Below the pieces are notes generated by a model, which was not told the DNA's origin, did no database searches, and worked only from the letters and a program-made list of their open reading frames with translations. A DNA stretch of 38,314 nt. Source: Chloroflexi bacterium OLB14. Its GTDB lineage: Bacteria > Chloroflexota > Anaerolineae > Anaerolineales > Villigracilaceae. A program made the translations under genes and the position numbers. The stretch spans positions 1 through 38,314 of the forward strand of contig LMZR01000010.1 in assembly GCA_001567105.1 (NCBI GenBank). The letters are read 5' to 3'. Positions within the stretch are counted from its first letter, which is position 1. Every line of letters begins with the position of its first letter. Shown here piece after piece: positions 15,440 to 22,620 of the stretch.

Positions 15440-16371
15440 ATGCGAATTTGCCTCCTAACTGAAGAATCTATCGAAACTTATAACCCAGAGAAATATTTCC
15501 AAAATTATGAATGGAATCTTGTCACTGTTGAAACTCCTGTATTTGAATTTTTGCGTGACTTATCTAGCCGTAAGCAGTATGATGTGTATTTAAATCTATT
15601 TGAAGGTATGGATGATGACGATTCGGGGCTGAATTTAGTTCGGGCGCTAGAAAGACTAAACTTGCCCTTTACTGGAGCAGATAGTAAATTTTATAACCCA
15701 ACTCGCGAGCAGATGCAAGCAATTGCTGAAGCCAATGGGATTAATTTTGCTAAGGGTTTCAATGCTAAAACAGGTGACGATTTAATCCATGCCAGGCAAT
15801 TAACATTTCCTTTGATTGTCAAACATCCTAATAGTTATGCCAGTACGGGATTGATTTCAGAATCAAAAGTTAATTCGTTTGACGAATTAAAAACTCAATT
15901 TGAAAGATTGCTAAAAGATTTTGGCTCTGCACGTGTAGAAGAATTTATTGAAGGTGGAGAAGTGAGTTGTTTGGTTGCAGATAACCCTGATGATTTATCT
16001 TCGCCGTATGCGTATTCACCAGCCGAAGTGATTTTCCCTGAAGGTGAATCGTTTATGCACGAGCAAGTTAAATGGTTTAATTGGGATACGTTTATCGTAC
16101 CATTAAAAAATCAAGCACTGCTTAAGCCGATACAAGATGTTAGTAAAAAAATGTATTTAGCTATGGATGGCAGGGGATATGCCCGCTTGATTTGCGTATA
16201 AGACCGAATCAGGAGTTGGTGATTTTGGAAATTAATCCCAACCCTGGTATTTTATATTATGGCGCAGATGACCGCAGTACAACCGATTTGCCCATCTCGT
16301 GGGATAAAGATGGGCATGATGGATTTTTAGATAGAATTTTCCGCTCTGCAATTTTGAGGCATAAAAAATAA
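15440..16371 (+). CDS. Second ATP-grasp ligase paralogue (frameshifted)
   Basis: A paralogue of the gene at 13504: RICLLTEESIETYNPEKYF aligns with RVCVLSDEEISNFNPAPYL, FPLIVKHPNSYASTGLI with FPVMVKHPKSYGSTGMI. The frame stops at 16201 after GRGYARLICV. Adding one G near 16188-16190 gives ARLDLRIRPNQELVILEINP and NPGILYYG, with the normal ATP-grasp metal ligands, ending at 16371 as a 310-aa protein with whole codons. A missing base in the consensus is the simplest reading. It lacks the acidic insert of the first copy. Expression appears leaderless. Confidence 0.8.
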
Positions 16372-16373
16372 AA

Positions 16374-16538
16374 TTATTTTCTTTTTCTGGGCCTCATCCA
16401 ACGCCCACCTAAAACTAAAGATATTAATATAAATACAATCGAAACCCAAGTGTAGTTTGTGTTATCACTTGCCAAGCCGATGACGAGAAATACCAAGCCT
16501 AATAAAAGCGCAATGGATGAAATTTGTTTTTTGTTCAT
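16374..16538 (-). CDS. Small two-helix membrane protein
   Basis: A 54-aa ORF: MNKKQISSIALLLGLVFLVI, GLASDNTNYTWVSIVFILIS, LVLGGRWMRPRKRK. It has two hydrophobic helices and a basic C-terminal tail, consistent with an inner-membrane protein with both ends in the cytoplasm. Its stop codon lies 2 bp from the corrected stop of the convergent ATP-grasp gene, a tight packing that supports both being real. The SD is weak. No family is recognised. Confidence 0.55.
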   Translation of the reverse strand: MNKKQISSIALLLGLVFLVIGLASDNTNYTWVSIVFILISLVLGGRWMRPRKRK

Positions 16539-16562
16539 TGTTTACAAGATTAGAATGAAATT

Positions 16563-17312
16563 TCAAACAGACGCATTTGCTTTTGGTGCTTGCAGTAATT
16601 TTTCTTTGCCGTCTTTATATGCGATTGCACCTGTGACGTACATAATTAAGGTGACATAAAAAGTGAGTGCAGGTATTAACACGATAAGCAAACAAGATAA
16701 GATGAGCGTTGCCATAACTATTTGCACTGCAAAGGTGAGAATGAAAGTAACTAGATAGTAAACGCCAAACGCGGCGATGAAGCCACTAAGATTAGCGCGG
16801 AAAATTTGCCACCATTCTTTAACGCGGAAGAGATCTGTGAAATCGCCCGTTTCGATTACTTTCATTTCAGCGGCAGGGATAATAACTGCCATAATCATTG
16901 AAATAGGAATGATGAAACAAATGCCTCCGAAAATGACTAGGAAATATATAGGCATTATTTTTTCCACTTCGCTAGAACTGGCATTTTCTAAAATGAAAGG
17001 GGAAATAAAAGAGACGATCATGATAGGGATAACGAAAATCAGAATGGGGAGTCCGACAATAAATCTAGCGCCGAAAACTTTTAAGCCATCTGTGAAGAGT
17101 TTGCCCCAATCATCCCAAGCGATTAAACGAGGCGATTCGTCGTTTAAGATTTGTCGAGCAATTTGTGCGCCATACCCAAATAAAACAATATACGGTGCAA
17201 TTGGGATGATGAATGCTAAGAGTGAAATGACAATCCCAATATAAAAATGTTTACGATATTCTTCTTTGAAGGGGAAGGTTAGTATTTCGTTCAGGTTGAA
17301 TCCAAAAAACAT
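16563..17312 (-). CDS. DUF4013 membrane protein
   Basis: 249 aa with about six membrane helices. The N-terminal pattern (FPFKEEYRKHFYIGIVISL, then IVLFGYGAQIARQILN and LIAWDDWGKLFTDGLKVF) is that of DUF4013, an integral membrane family of unknown function common in Chloroflexota and Archaea. AAGGA lies seven nt before the ATG. It is probably an independent unit ahead of the small protein at 16374. Confidence 0.8.
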   Translation of the reverse strand: MFFGFNLNEILTFPFKEEYRKHFYIGIVISLLAFIIPIAPYIVLFGYGAQIARQILNDESPRLIAWDDWGKLFTDGLKVFGARFIVGLPILIFVIPIMIVSFISPFILENASSSEVEKIMPIYFLVIFGGICFIIPISMIMAVIIPAAEMKVIETGDFTDLFRVKEWWQIFRANLSGFIAAFGVYYLVTFILTFAVQIVMATLILSCLLIVLIPALTFYVTLIMYVTGAIAYKDGKEKLLQAPKANASV

Positions 17313-17363
17313 TAGTTATCCTTTTTTGCCACAGAGATTTATGAATTTTTCTCAAAATTCTTT

Positions 17364-18002
17364 TTATATTGCTACACCCATCACTGCTACATAATGTGCG
17401 CCAGCGGCGAGTAAGACGAAGATATGCCAGACTTCGTGAAAGCCAAACACATTTGGTTTGAAGTTAAATATTTTTGTGGCATAAACTACTGCGCCAAGCG
17501 TGTAAATAATTCCACCAGTTAATAGCCACGCAAAAACCCAAGTCGGTAATGCTGAAAGCATTTGCCCAGCCGCGGCAACGCTAAACCAACCCATGACAAC
17601 ATAAATGCCCGCATTTAACCAACGTGGTGATTTGATATAAAATATTTTTACAACAATGCCAATAATAGCCAATGACCAAATGATGCTCAACATACCCCAC
17701 TTCCAGAAGCCTTCAAAGGCATTGACGCAAAATGGCGTATAAGTGCCTGCTATCAAAGCATAAATGGCGGCATGGTCAATTTTACGAAAAACTTCTAAAG
17801 CTTTATCTTTGACGCGCACCATGTGATAAGTGGCACTGGCTGAGAACATAAAAATTAAACTGACGCCATACAAGGCAAGTGAAATTATTTTTGCAGGTGT
17901 ACTCCAACCGACGATGAGTAAAGCAATTAGACCAATTAGGGCTAATATTGCTCCGCCCCAATGAGTGAGGCTGTTGACAGGTTCACGAAATTTTTTTAAC
18001 AT
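17364..18002 (-). CDS. trhA: Haemolysin III / PAQR-family membrane protein (TrhA-like)
   Basis: 212 aa, seven membrane helices. Conserved signatures are EPVNSLTHWGGAILA, SATYHMV, KIDHAAIYALIAGTYTPF and the C-terminal HEVWHIFVLLAAGAHYVA. The conserved His residues and the Ser-x3-His motif form the Zn site of the PAQR/YqfA superfamily. Bacterial TrhA regulates membrane energetics and lipid fluidity; haemolysis is not the normal role. Its SD lies inside the 3' end of the preceding gene and only one base separates the two, so they are co-translated. Confidence 0.9.
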   Translation of the reverse strand: MLKKFREPVNSLTHWGGAILALIGLIALLIVGWSTPAKIISLALYGVSLIFMFSASATYHMVRVKDKALEVFRKIDHAAIYALIAGTYTPFCVNAFEGFWKWGMLSIIWSLAIIGIVVKIFYIKSPRWLNAGIYVVMGWFSVAAAGQMLSALPTWVFAWLLTGGIIYTLGAVVYATKIFNFKPNVFGFHEVWHIFVLLAAGAHYVAVMGVAI

Positions 18003-18003
18003 G

Positions 18004-18483
18004 TTATTTCTTTCCTTTACTAAAATCTAAAACAATTGATTTTTTACGAGTAGCGACCCAGCCGAAAAATGCAATGACACTTCCTAGCAATGTCCAAGTC
18101 ACTTTGTTTAAGTATTCAAGTTTGTAAATGAGATTCACTTTGGCAATGTTCGGAAAACTTTCAAGATAGCGTACATCAACAACTCTATAACCTTCGGTTG
18201 CATATCCATCAAGGTCAAAAATAAACCTGTTGGTTTGTGGATAGAATGAAATTTCTTCGCCACCATTTGTTTTGAACTCAACTTTTCCAGTCCAGCAAGT
18301 TTTAGAACCTGAACATTTTGCTACATTTAATAATGTGCCTGTGGTTTGTACGCCTGCCATATCTAAATAGATGGCGCCCATTGTAAAAGCGCATGTAAAT
18401 AGAACAATTAAGATGCCAATCAACAATACAAGCCTTGCCCAAATTGAAATTTTCTTTTCTTCGGTTTGTTTTGTCTGTTCCAT
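18004..18483 (-). CDS. DUF3592-like membrane protein
   Basis: 159 aa with helices near both ends (about 15-37 and 129-146). The enclosed soluble part has CSGSKTCWTGKVEFKT and YRVVDVRYLESFPNIAKVN, resembling the DUF3592 layout (V-x-V-x-Y-x-P-x-x-P). Two Cys at the CSGSKTC site could form a disulfide if the loop is extracytoplasmic. It sits between a methyltransferase and TrhA in one operon. Function unknown. Confidence 0.6.
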   Translation of the reverse strand: MEQTKQTEEKKISIWARLVLLIGILIVLFTCAFTMGAIYLDMAGVQTTGTLLNVAKCSGSKTCWTGKVEFKTNGGEEISFYPQTNRFIFDLDGYATEGYRVVDVRYLESFPNIAKVNLIYKLEYLNKVTWTLLGSVIAFFGWVATRKKSIVLDFSKGKK

Positions 18484-18495
18484 AAATATCTTTCT

Positions 18496-19110
18496 TTAGG
18501 CTTTATTCGCAATCACAATTAATAACTGACTTAATTTTACATCAATTATTTTTATTTCGCATTGAAAACCTGCATCCTCGAAAGGCAAAATTATTTTTGT
18601 TTTGAGATTTTCATTTAATGAATCTGGATTCTCGCCTGTGACTTTGTACAGCCATTTGAGAAATCGCTGATTTGGAAACGCCGCAGGCAGGACGATCAGC
18701 CTGCCACTGCTTCGAAGGACTCTTTTTATCTCTGACAGTGTGTGACTCTGAAAAATATATTCCGTCGGAAAAGTTGAAACGACGCTATCAAACGATTCGC
18801 TTTTATATGGGAGTGATTGAGCAAGCCCACGCGTAAGTTTTTGATTTGTACCGATTCGTTTTTTTGCAAGACGAATCATCGGCATTGACTCGTCTAAACC
18901 AAACAGAACCAACTGTCGGCTAGATAAGAAGCGTTGTAAATGTCCAGGTCCGTGACCAAGTTCGAGGATGTCAACCCCGCTGATAAATGGCAGAATACTT
19001 TGTCCCCAATTTTTCCATTGACCAAATGATACAAAGGATGCTACAAAATCGTAGGCGAAGGCGAGGGGGTGATAAAGCAGGTAAAAGAAAATCCGCATGA
19101 AGCGGTGCAT
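18496..19110 (-). CDS. Class I SAM-dependent methyltransferase
   Basis: 204 aa. Motif I is ILELGHGPGHLQRFLSS, followed by an acidic beta-2 end (LFGLDESMPMI), LPYKSESFDSVVSTF (motif II) and EIKRVLRSSGRLIVLP (motif III). This matches the UbiE/Methyltransf_11 type, acting on a small molecule or lipid. The N-terminus (FFYLLYHPLAFAYDFVASFV) is hydrophobic, so it may be membrane-associated. The start could be Met5. It begins the operon with the DUF3592-like and TrhA genes. Confidence 0.85.
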   Translation of the reverse strand: MHRFMRIFFYLLYHPLAFAYDFVASFVSFGQWKNWGQSILPFISGVDILELGHGPGHLQRFLSSRQLVLFGLDESMPMIRLAKKRIGTNQKLTRGLAQSLPYKSESFDSVVSTFPTEYIFQSHTLSEIKRVLRSSGRLIVLPAAFPNQRFLKWLYKVTGENPDSLNENLKTKIILPFEDAGFQCEIKIIDVKLSQLLIVIANKA

Positions 19111-19173
19111 AGTGTTATACCGTTTGGATGAAGATTTGTTTTTTTTATTAAACCTGCGGACTTTTAATAAAAT

Positions 19174-19199
19174 GAGGGTTTGACATTTGCCAAACCCTC
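19174..19199 (-). terminator. Hairpin after the YtxH gene
   Basis: GAGGGTTTG (19174-19182) pairs with CAAACCCTC (19191-19199) around an 8-nt loop. On the minus strand it is followed by ATTTTATT, a modest U-rich tail. It is a likely terminator for the YtxH gene. Confidence 0.6.
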
Positions 19200-19205
19200 G
19201 TATAT

Positions 19206-19254
19206 GGAGTTAGCCAGCTTGCTGGCGAATTACGGGAGCAAGCTCCCTAACTCC
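19206..19254. repeat. Nested palindrome (three-way-junction type)
   Basis: The outer arms GGAGTTAG/CTAACTCC enclose two smaller hairpins, GCCAGC-TT-GCTGGC (19213-19226) and GGGAGC-AA-GCTCCC (19234-19247). It lies just after the YtxH stop codon and could be a mobile palindromic repeat. Confidence 0.7.
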
Positions 19255-19258
19255 AAAG

Positions 19259-19636
19259 TTATGCAGGTGTTACATCGTCTTTTTTGCTTGACTTACGAAC
19301 TGCTTCAATGGCACCTTTGCCACGTTCACGAACTTCGTTGGCAATAGATGTTCCGCGTTCGCGAACTTGCCCAGCCAGTTCGGTGGCGCGTTCTTTTGCC
19401 ATCTTGGTTAATTCATCGGCACGAGCGCGATATTCAGCGGCGGTGGCTTCTGCTCGAGCGATCATATCTTCAGCAGAGGCAGAGGCGCGGTCGCGTAATT
19501 CAATTGATTTATCTTTAATCAAAGCGCGAGTTTCTTCACCAGATTGAGGGGCGAAGAGCAATGCAACTACTGCACCTGTTAATCCACCTACTACAAACCC
19601 TACAAGAAAGGCTCCAAATTCATCACGGTCAGACAT
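19259..19636 (-). CDS. YtxH-domain protein
   Basis: 125 aa. Residues 1-35 (FGAFLVGFVVGGLTGAVVAL-LFAPQSGEETR) are the YtxH signature: a glycine-rich membrane helix followed by LFAP-x-SG-x-x-TR. The rest is a highly charged, apolipoprotein-like helix with repeated Arg/Glu/Ala heptads to about residue 115. Such proteins are small membrane-anchored, stress-associated or gas-vesicle-annotated proteins of unknown mechanism. AAGGAG lies seven nt before the ATG. It follows the two-helix protein at 19684 with a 47-bp gap. Confidence 0.85.
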   Translation of the reverse strand: MSDRDEFGAFLVGFVVGGLTGAVVALLFAPQSGEETRALIKDKSIELRDRASASAEDMIARAEATAAEYRARADELTKMAKERATELAGQVRERGTSIANEVRERGKGAIEAVRKSSKKDDVTPA

Positions 19637-19683
19637 AGTATTTCTCCTTTTTTATTTTCATTAGACCTGTCAGGTCTGTTTGA

Positions 19684-20145
19684 TTATTTTGGTTTTACAC
19701 CAAGCAATTCTAACATACGCTTCAAACCTGCTAAATAGCCATTTAGTTTGATAACAGGTTCAACAACATTCTCGCCTAAAAATTCAGCAGTGCCACGCAA
19801 GGTATTTACAGTTTCGTTGGTGGCATCAAGAATCGGGCGAATTTCATTTTGTAGCAAATTGATCAAGCTGGCTAGTTGAACAATCAATACAATTAACGCT
19901 ACACCAATCACCAAAGTTTCAAGTGCCACCACAATAATGAATACATCTCGAATTTTGTCGGTGGGCGTATTGGGTTGCATGAGGAAGTAAATTGCAACAC
20001 CCAGCAACGCCAAAATTAATATCACTGCTCCAATTACGCTAGCAATGATTAGCTTTTGTTTTCGTTCTGCCTCTTTGAGCGCCGCAATTTGTTCAGGCGT
20101 GAGAGGTGGGGGAGTTGGTTGTTGTTCAGGTTGTGGAAGTGCCAT
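19684..20145 (-). CDS. Two-helix membrane protein of unknown function
   Basis: 153 aa. A Pro/Gln-rich N-terminus (PQPEQQPTPPPLTPEQI) is followed by two membrane helices (about 31-56 and 66-92) and a helical tail (IRPILDATNETVNTLRGTAE). The tail resembles DUF948-type proteins that often pair with YtxH proteins. There is no Shine-Dalgarno; TATAAT (20152-20157) ends six nt before the ATG, so translation is probably leaderless. It is likely the first gene of a two-gene unit with the YtxH gene. Confidence 0.65.
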   Translation of the reverse strand: MALPQPEQQPTPPPLTPEQIAALKEAERKQKLIIASVIGAVILILALLGVAIYFLMQPNTPTDKIRDVFIIVVALETLVIGVALIVLIVQLASLINLLQNEIRPILDATNETVNTLRGTAEFLGENVVEPVIKLNGYLAGLKRMLELLGVKPK

Positions 20146-20274
20146 AGGGCTATTATAAAGGATAAAAATGGAAATGATTGTATAAAGTTTGTAAGATAAT
20201 TAAATATATGATTTTGCCCGCTCCTTACTTAGCTGATGCTTGATTCTGTTTCAGGAGATTTTTTTACCCTTATA

Positions 20275-20317
20275 ACTCTTCTAGTAGCGTTCTCAACAAG
20301 AGAGCTACTAGAAGGGT
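20275..20317. terminator. Strong stem-loop after the GPH symporter gene
   Basis: CTTCTAGTAGC (20278-20288) pairs perfectly with GCTACTAGAAG (20304-20314) and extends with one mismatch to AACT/GGTT. The loop is 15 nt. No U-tract follows on either strand, so it may be a repeat or an RNA-stability element rather than a classic terminator. Confidence 0.45.
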
Positions 20318-20365
20318 TTAATCGAGCTATCCATTTCAAATTGTGAGGTGAGCAATAATAATCTA

Positions 20366-21694
20366 TTATTCTTGAGAAGAGCGTTTCTTTGCGAAGGTTT
20401 CGCGCCCCAGTGGGTAGCGCCACATGCAAAAGGCAATGATTAAGCAAGCAATGATTGGCATGATGCCAATTAGGAAACGAATGCCCCAAATAGCAAATTC
20501 AGTTTGTACATCAGAACCTGCGACGAATCCTGTTAGTCCTGTAATAAATCCAAAGAAAACTCCCTCGGCAGAGAAAGATAATTTTGTGATTCCGTTGTTC
20601 ATTCCAAAGAATAAGCCTTCACGACTAACGCCAACATGCTTAGCATCGTCATCAATCACTTCTGAAATTACTGGATATGAGATAAGTAAACTCAGAGCCA
20701 AGCCGGGGACAATTAAGAGCGTGCCAATCAAACCTGTTGTCATGTTTGAGGCGAAAGTCATAATTAACAAGCCAGGAATAAAGGCAAATGCTCCGAGAAT
20801 CCAAGCTTTACGATAGCCTAGATTTGCAATGATGGGGCGCCAAATAAATATAACAGGAATGGTTAAGATGAGGGGAATGCCAAGTAAAACAGCTTCAGCG
20901 TCGCCACCACTTAAGTTAAGACCTAAGAAGCGGATATCACCTTGAATGTTGAGAGCGAATTTGCGCCAAAAGGGTATTTGCCCAGCCAAAGCCACCCAAA
21001 TATATTCTTTAGCCATGTTTGCCCCTAAGAACCACCGAAAAGGTTTGTTGGCAAGGACAGCCTTCAATGATTCAAAGATACCCATTGATTTCTCATTGGC
21101 GCTAACGGGCTTTTCTTTGATTCCAATTGTTGAGATTAAGTATCCTGCGGAAATAACTACACCCAAGATTGCGCCCATGGCTAAGTAGCCAACCTTTTCT
21201 GCAAGGATGGGTGCTAAGACAAAAGCAAGAAGTGACCCAATTGTTGAGAAAATTTCTCGCACAGTAGAGAGATTGATCCGTTCGGGCGGAGTAGGAGCAA
21301 CAGTAATATATAGAGCATTGTAAGCAACAATCGTTAAACTGTAGAGCGTATCGAAGATAAATAGAATAACAAGAAAGTAGGCGGCTAATATAAAAGGGCT
21401 GTGGGTAGGAGGAGCCCATAAGAAATAAAAAGATATCCCTAGTGGGATTGCGCCAAAAGCAACATATGGGATACGTCTTCCATAGCGTGAGCGAGTTCGG
21501 TCTGATATTTGCCCCATTAGCGGGTCGTTGATGGCGTTCCACAAACCATAAATTGCCCAGAGCGTTCCAATAACTGCACCAGAAACGCCTAATACATCTA
21601 CATAATAAAACTTGATTCTGTTTTGAAAAACCTCATATGCGATGGTGTTGGCGAAATTCCCTAACGAATAGCTAATAAACTTAAGAATTTGCAT
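20366..21694 (-). CDS. GPH-family cation:sugar symporter (MelB-like, MFS fold)
   Basis: 442 aa with about 12 membrane helices. The N-terminus (LGNFANTIAYEVFQNRIKFY) and the loop DPLMGQISDRTRSRYGRRIP are diagnostic of the glycoside-pentoside-hexuronide:cation symporter family. These import sugars or glycosides with Na+ or H+. AGGAG lies six nt before the ATG. No sugar hydrolase or regulator gene adjoins it, so the substrate cannot be inferred; some GPH members take up non-sugar solutes. Confidence 0.85.
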   Translation of the reverse strand: MQILKFISYSLGNFANTIAYEVFQNRIKFYYVDVLGVSGAVIGTLWAIYGLWNAINDPLMGQISDRTRSRYGRRIPYVAFGAIPLGISFYFLWAPPTHSPFILAAYFLVILFIFDTLYSLTIVAYNALYITVAPTPPERINLSTVREIFSTIGSLLAFVLAPILAEKVGYLAMGAILGVVISAGYLISTIGIKEKPVSANEKSMGIFESLKAVLANKPFRWFLGANMAKEYIWVALAGQIPFWRKFALNIQGDIRFLGLNLSGGDAEAVLLGIPLILTIPVIFIWRPIIANLGYRKAWILGAFAFIPGLLIMTFASNMTTGLIGTLLIVPGLALSLLISYPVISEVIDDDAKHVGVSREGLFFGMNNGITKLSFSAEGVFFGFITGLTGFVAGSDVQTEFAIWGIRFLIGIMPIIACLIIAFCMWRYPLGRETFAKKRSSQE

Positions 21695-21699
21695 TACTT

Positions 21700-22120
21700 G
21701 CTCCTATTTTGGGGTGAAAAATGAAAATCGGCTTTTCCAATTTTTATGCAGCAACGAAAAGAAACAGGTTGCACAAGAAATGCTTTTGGATAGGCAGAAT
21801 TAATTTGTTGTTTTACATTTGTGAAAAAACTAGAGTAATTACCTTTGATTTGCACTCCACTTCTGTGTAGTAAGTTGCCCTGCTGTTAGAGGTGGAGATG
21901 ATATTGTTTGGTTTGAACCAATGTAATGTAGGGATTATAGCATACGAGGAATATTATTTTTTACAAGCATTTGCTAAATTGTTTGTCATTTTAGGCTTTG
22001 GCATATAAGTTTGACTATGCCCATACCTCGATTTTGGTTGAGGCTTAATATTTACCTCTCTCTTATTTCTTGCTATACTATAAGCAACCATTGACCCAAC
22101 CAACTAAGCAAGGAGATGAG
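21700..22120. promoter_or_regulatory. Divergent intergenic region with CBS-gene promoter
   Basis: No gene was seen in this 420-bp gap. TTTACC (22051-22056), a 17-bp spacer and TATACT (22074-22079) form a plausible promoter for the CBS-domain gene. The rest is AT-rich without clear repeats. Confidence 0.5.
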
Positions 22121-22122
22121 CC

Positions 22123-22551
22123 ATGTCTACAGTGCGCGATATGCTTCGAAGAAAAGGCAGTGAAGTTTATTCTGTCACATCGAATGAAACAGTTTATGAA
22201 ACATTGACAGTTATGTCAATGCACAATACAGGGGCGGTGTTGGTGATGAGTGAGGGTAAGCTGGAGGGAATTGTCTCAGAACGAGATTGTGTTCGTAAAG
22301 TGGATTTGGTGGGTAAAAATGCAAAAACCACTAAGGTCAGCGAAATAATGACAGCAAAAGTAATTACTATAGATGCAGGCCAAGATTTGGAAGAATGTAT
22401 GAACCTGATGATTGATAATAATATTCGTCATTTGCCAGTGTATGATAATGGAAAATTGATGGGATTAATTTCTGTGCGTGATATGTTAAAAGAAGTGGTG
22501 GACTATCAAAGGTCTTTGATAGAGCAACTAGAACAGTACATAAAGGGATAG
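22123..22551 (+). CDS. Two-CBS-domain protein
   Basis: 142 aa, essentially a Bateman module. CBS1 is at about 8-65 (VTSNETVYETLTVMSMHNTG, GIVSERDCVRK); CBS2 is at about 75-130 (MTAKVITIDAGQDLEECMNL, HLPVYDNGKLMGLISVRDML). Both carry the G-[IL]-[VI]-S-x-R-D adenine-nucleotide-binding turn. A C-terminal helix (YQRSLIEQLEQYIKG) may dimerise. Such stand-alone proteins sense AMP/ATP/SAM. AAGGAG precedes the ATG. The partner enzyme is unknown. Confidence 0.9.
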   Translation: MSTVRDMLRRKGSEVYSVTSNETVYETLTVMSMHNTGAVLVMSEGKLEGIVSERDCVRKVDLVGKNAKTTKVSEIMTAKVITIDAGQDLEECMNLMIDNNIRHLPVYDNGKLMGLISVRDMLKEVVDYQRSLIEQLEQYIKG

Positions 22552-22620
22552 TTTTTAGGTTTTCAAGAAACGTCTTTTAGCCATAAACATCTCAATAGGT
22601 TCAGCACAAGTTACATCAAT

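Noticed and set aside
22552..22620. Possible tRNA or small RNA between the CBS and nnr genes
   Set aside because: No cloverleaf, T-loop sequence or terminator was seen.
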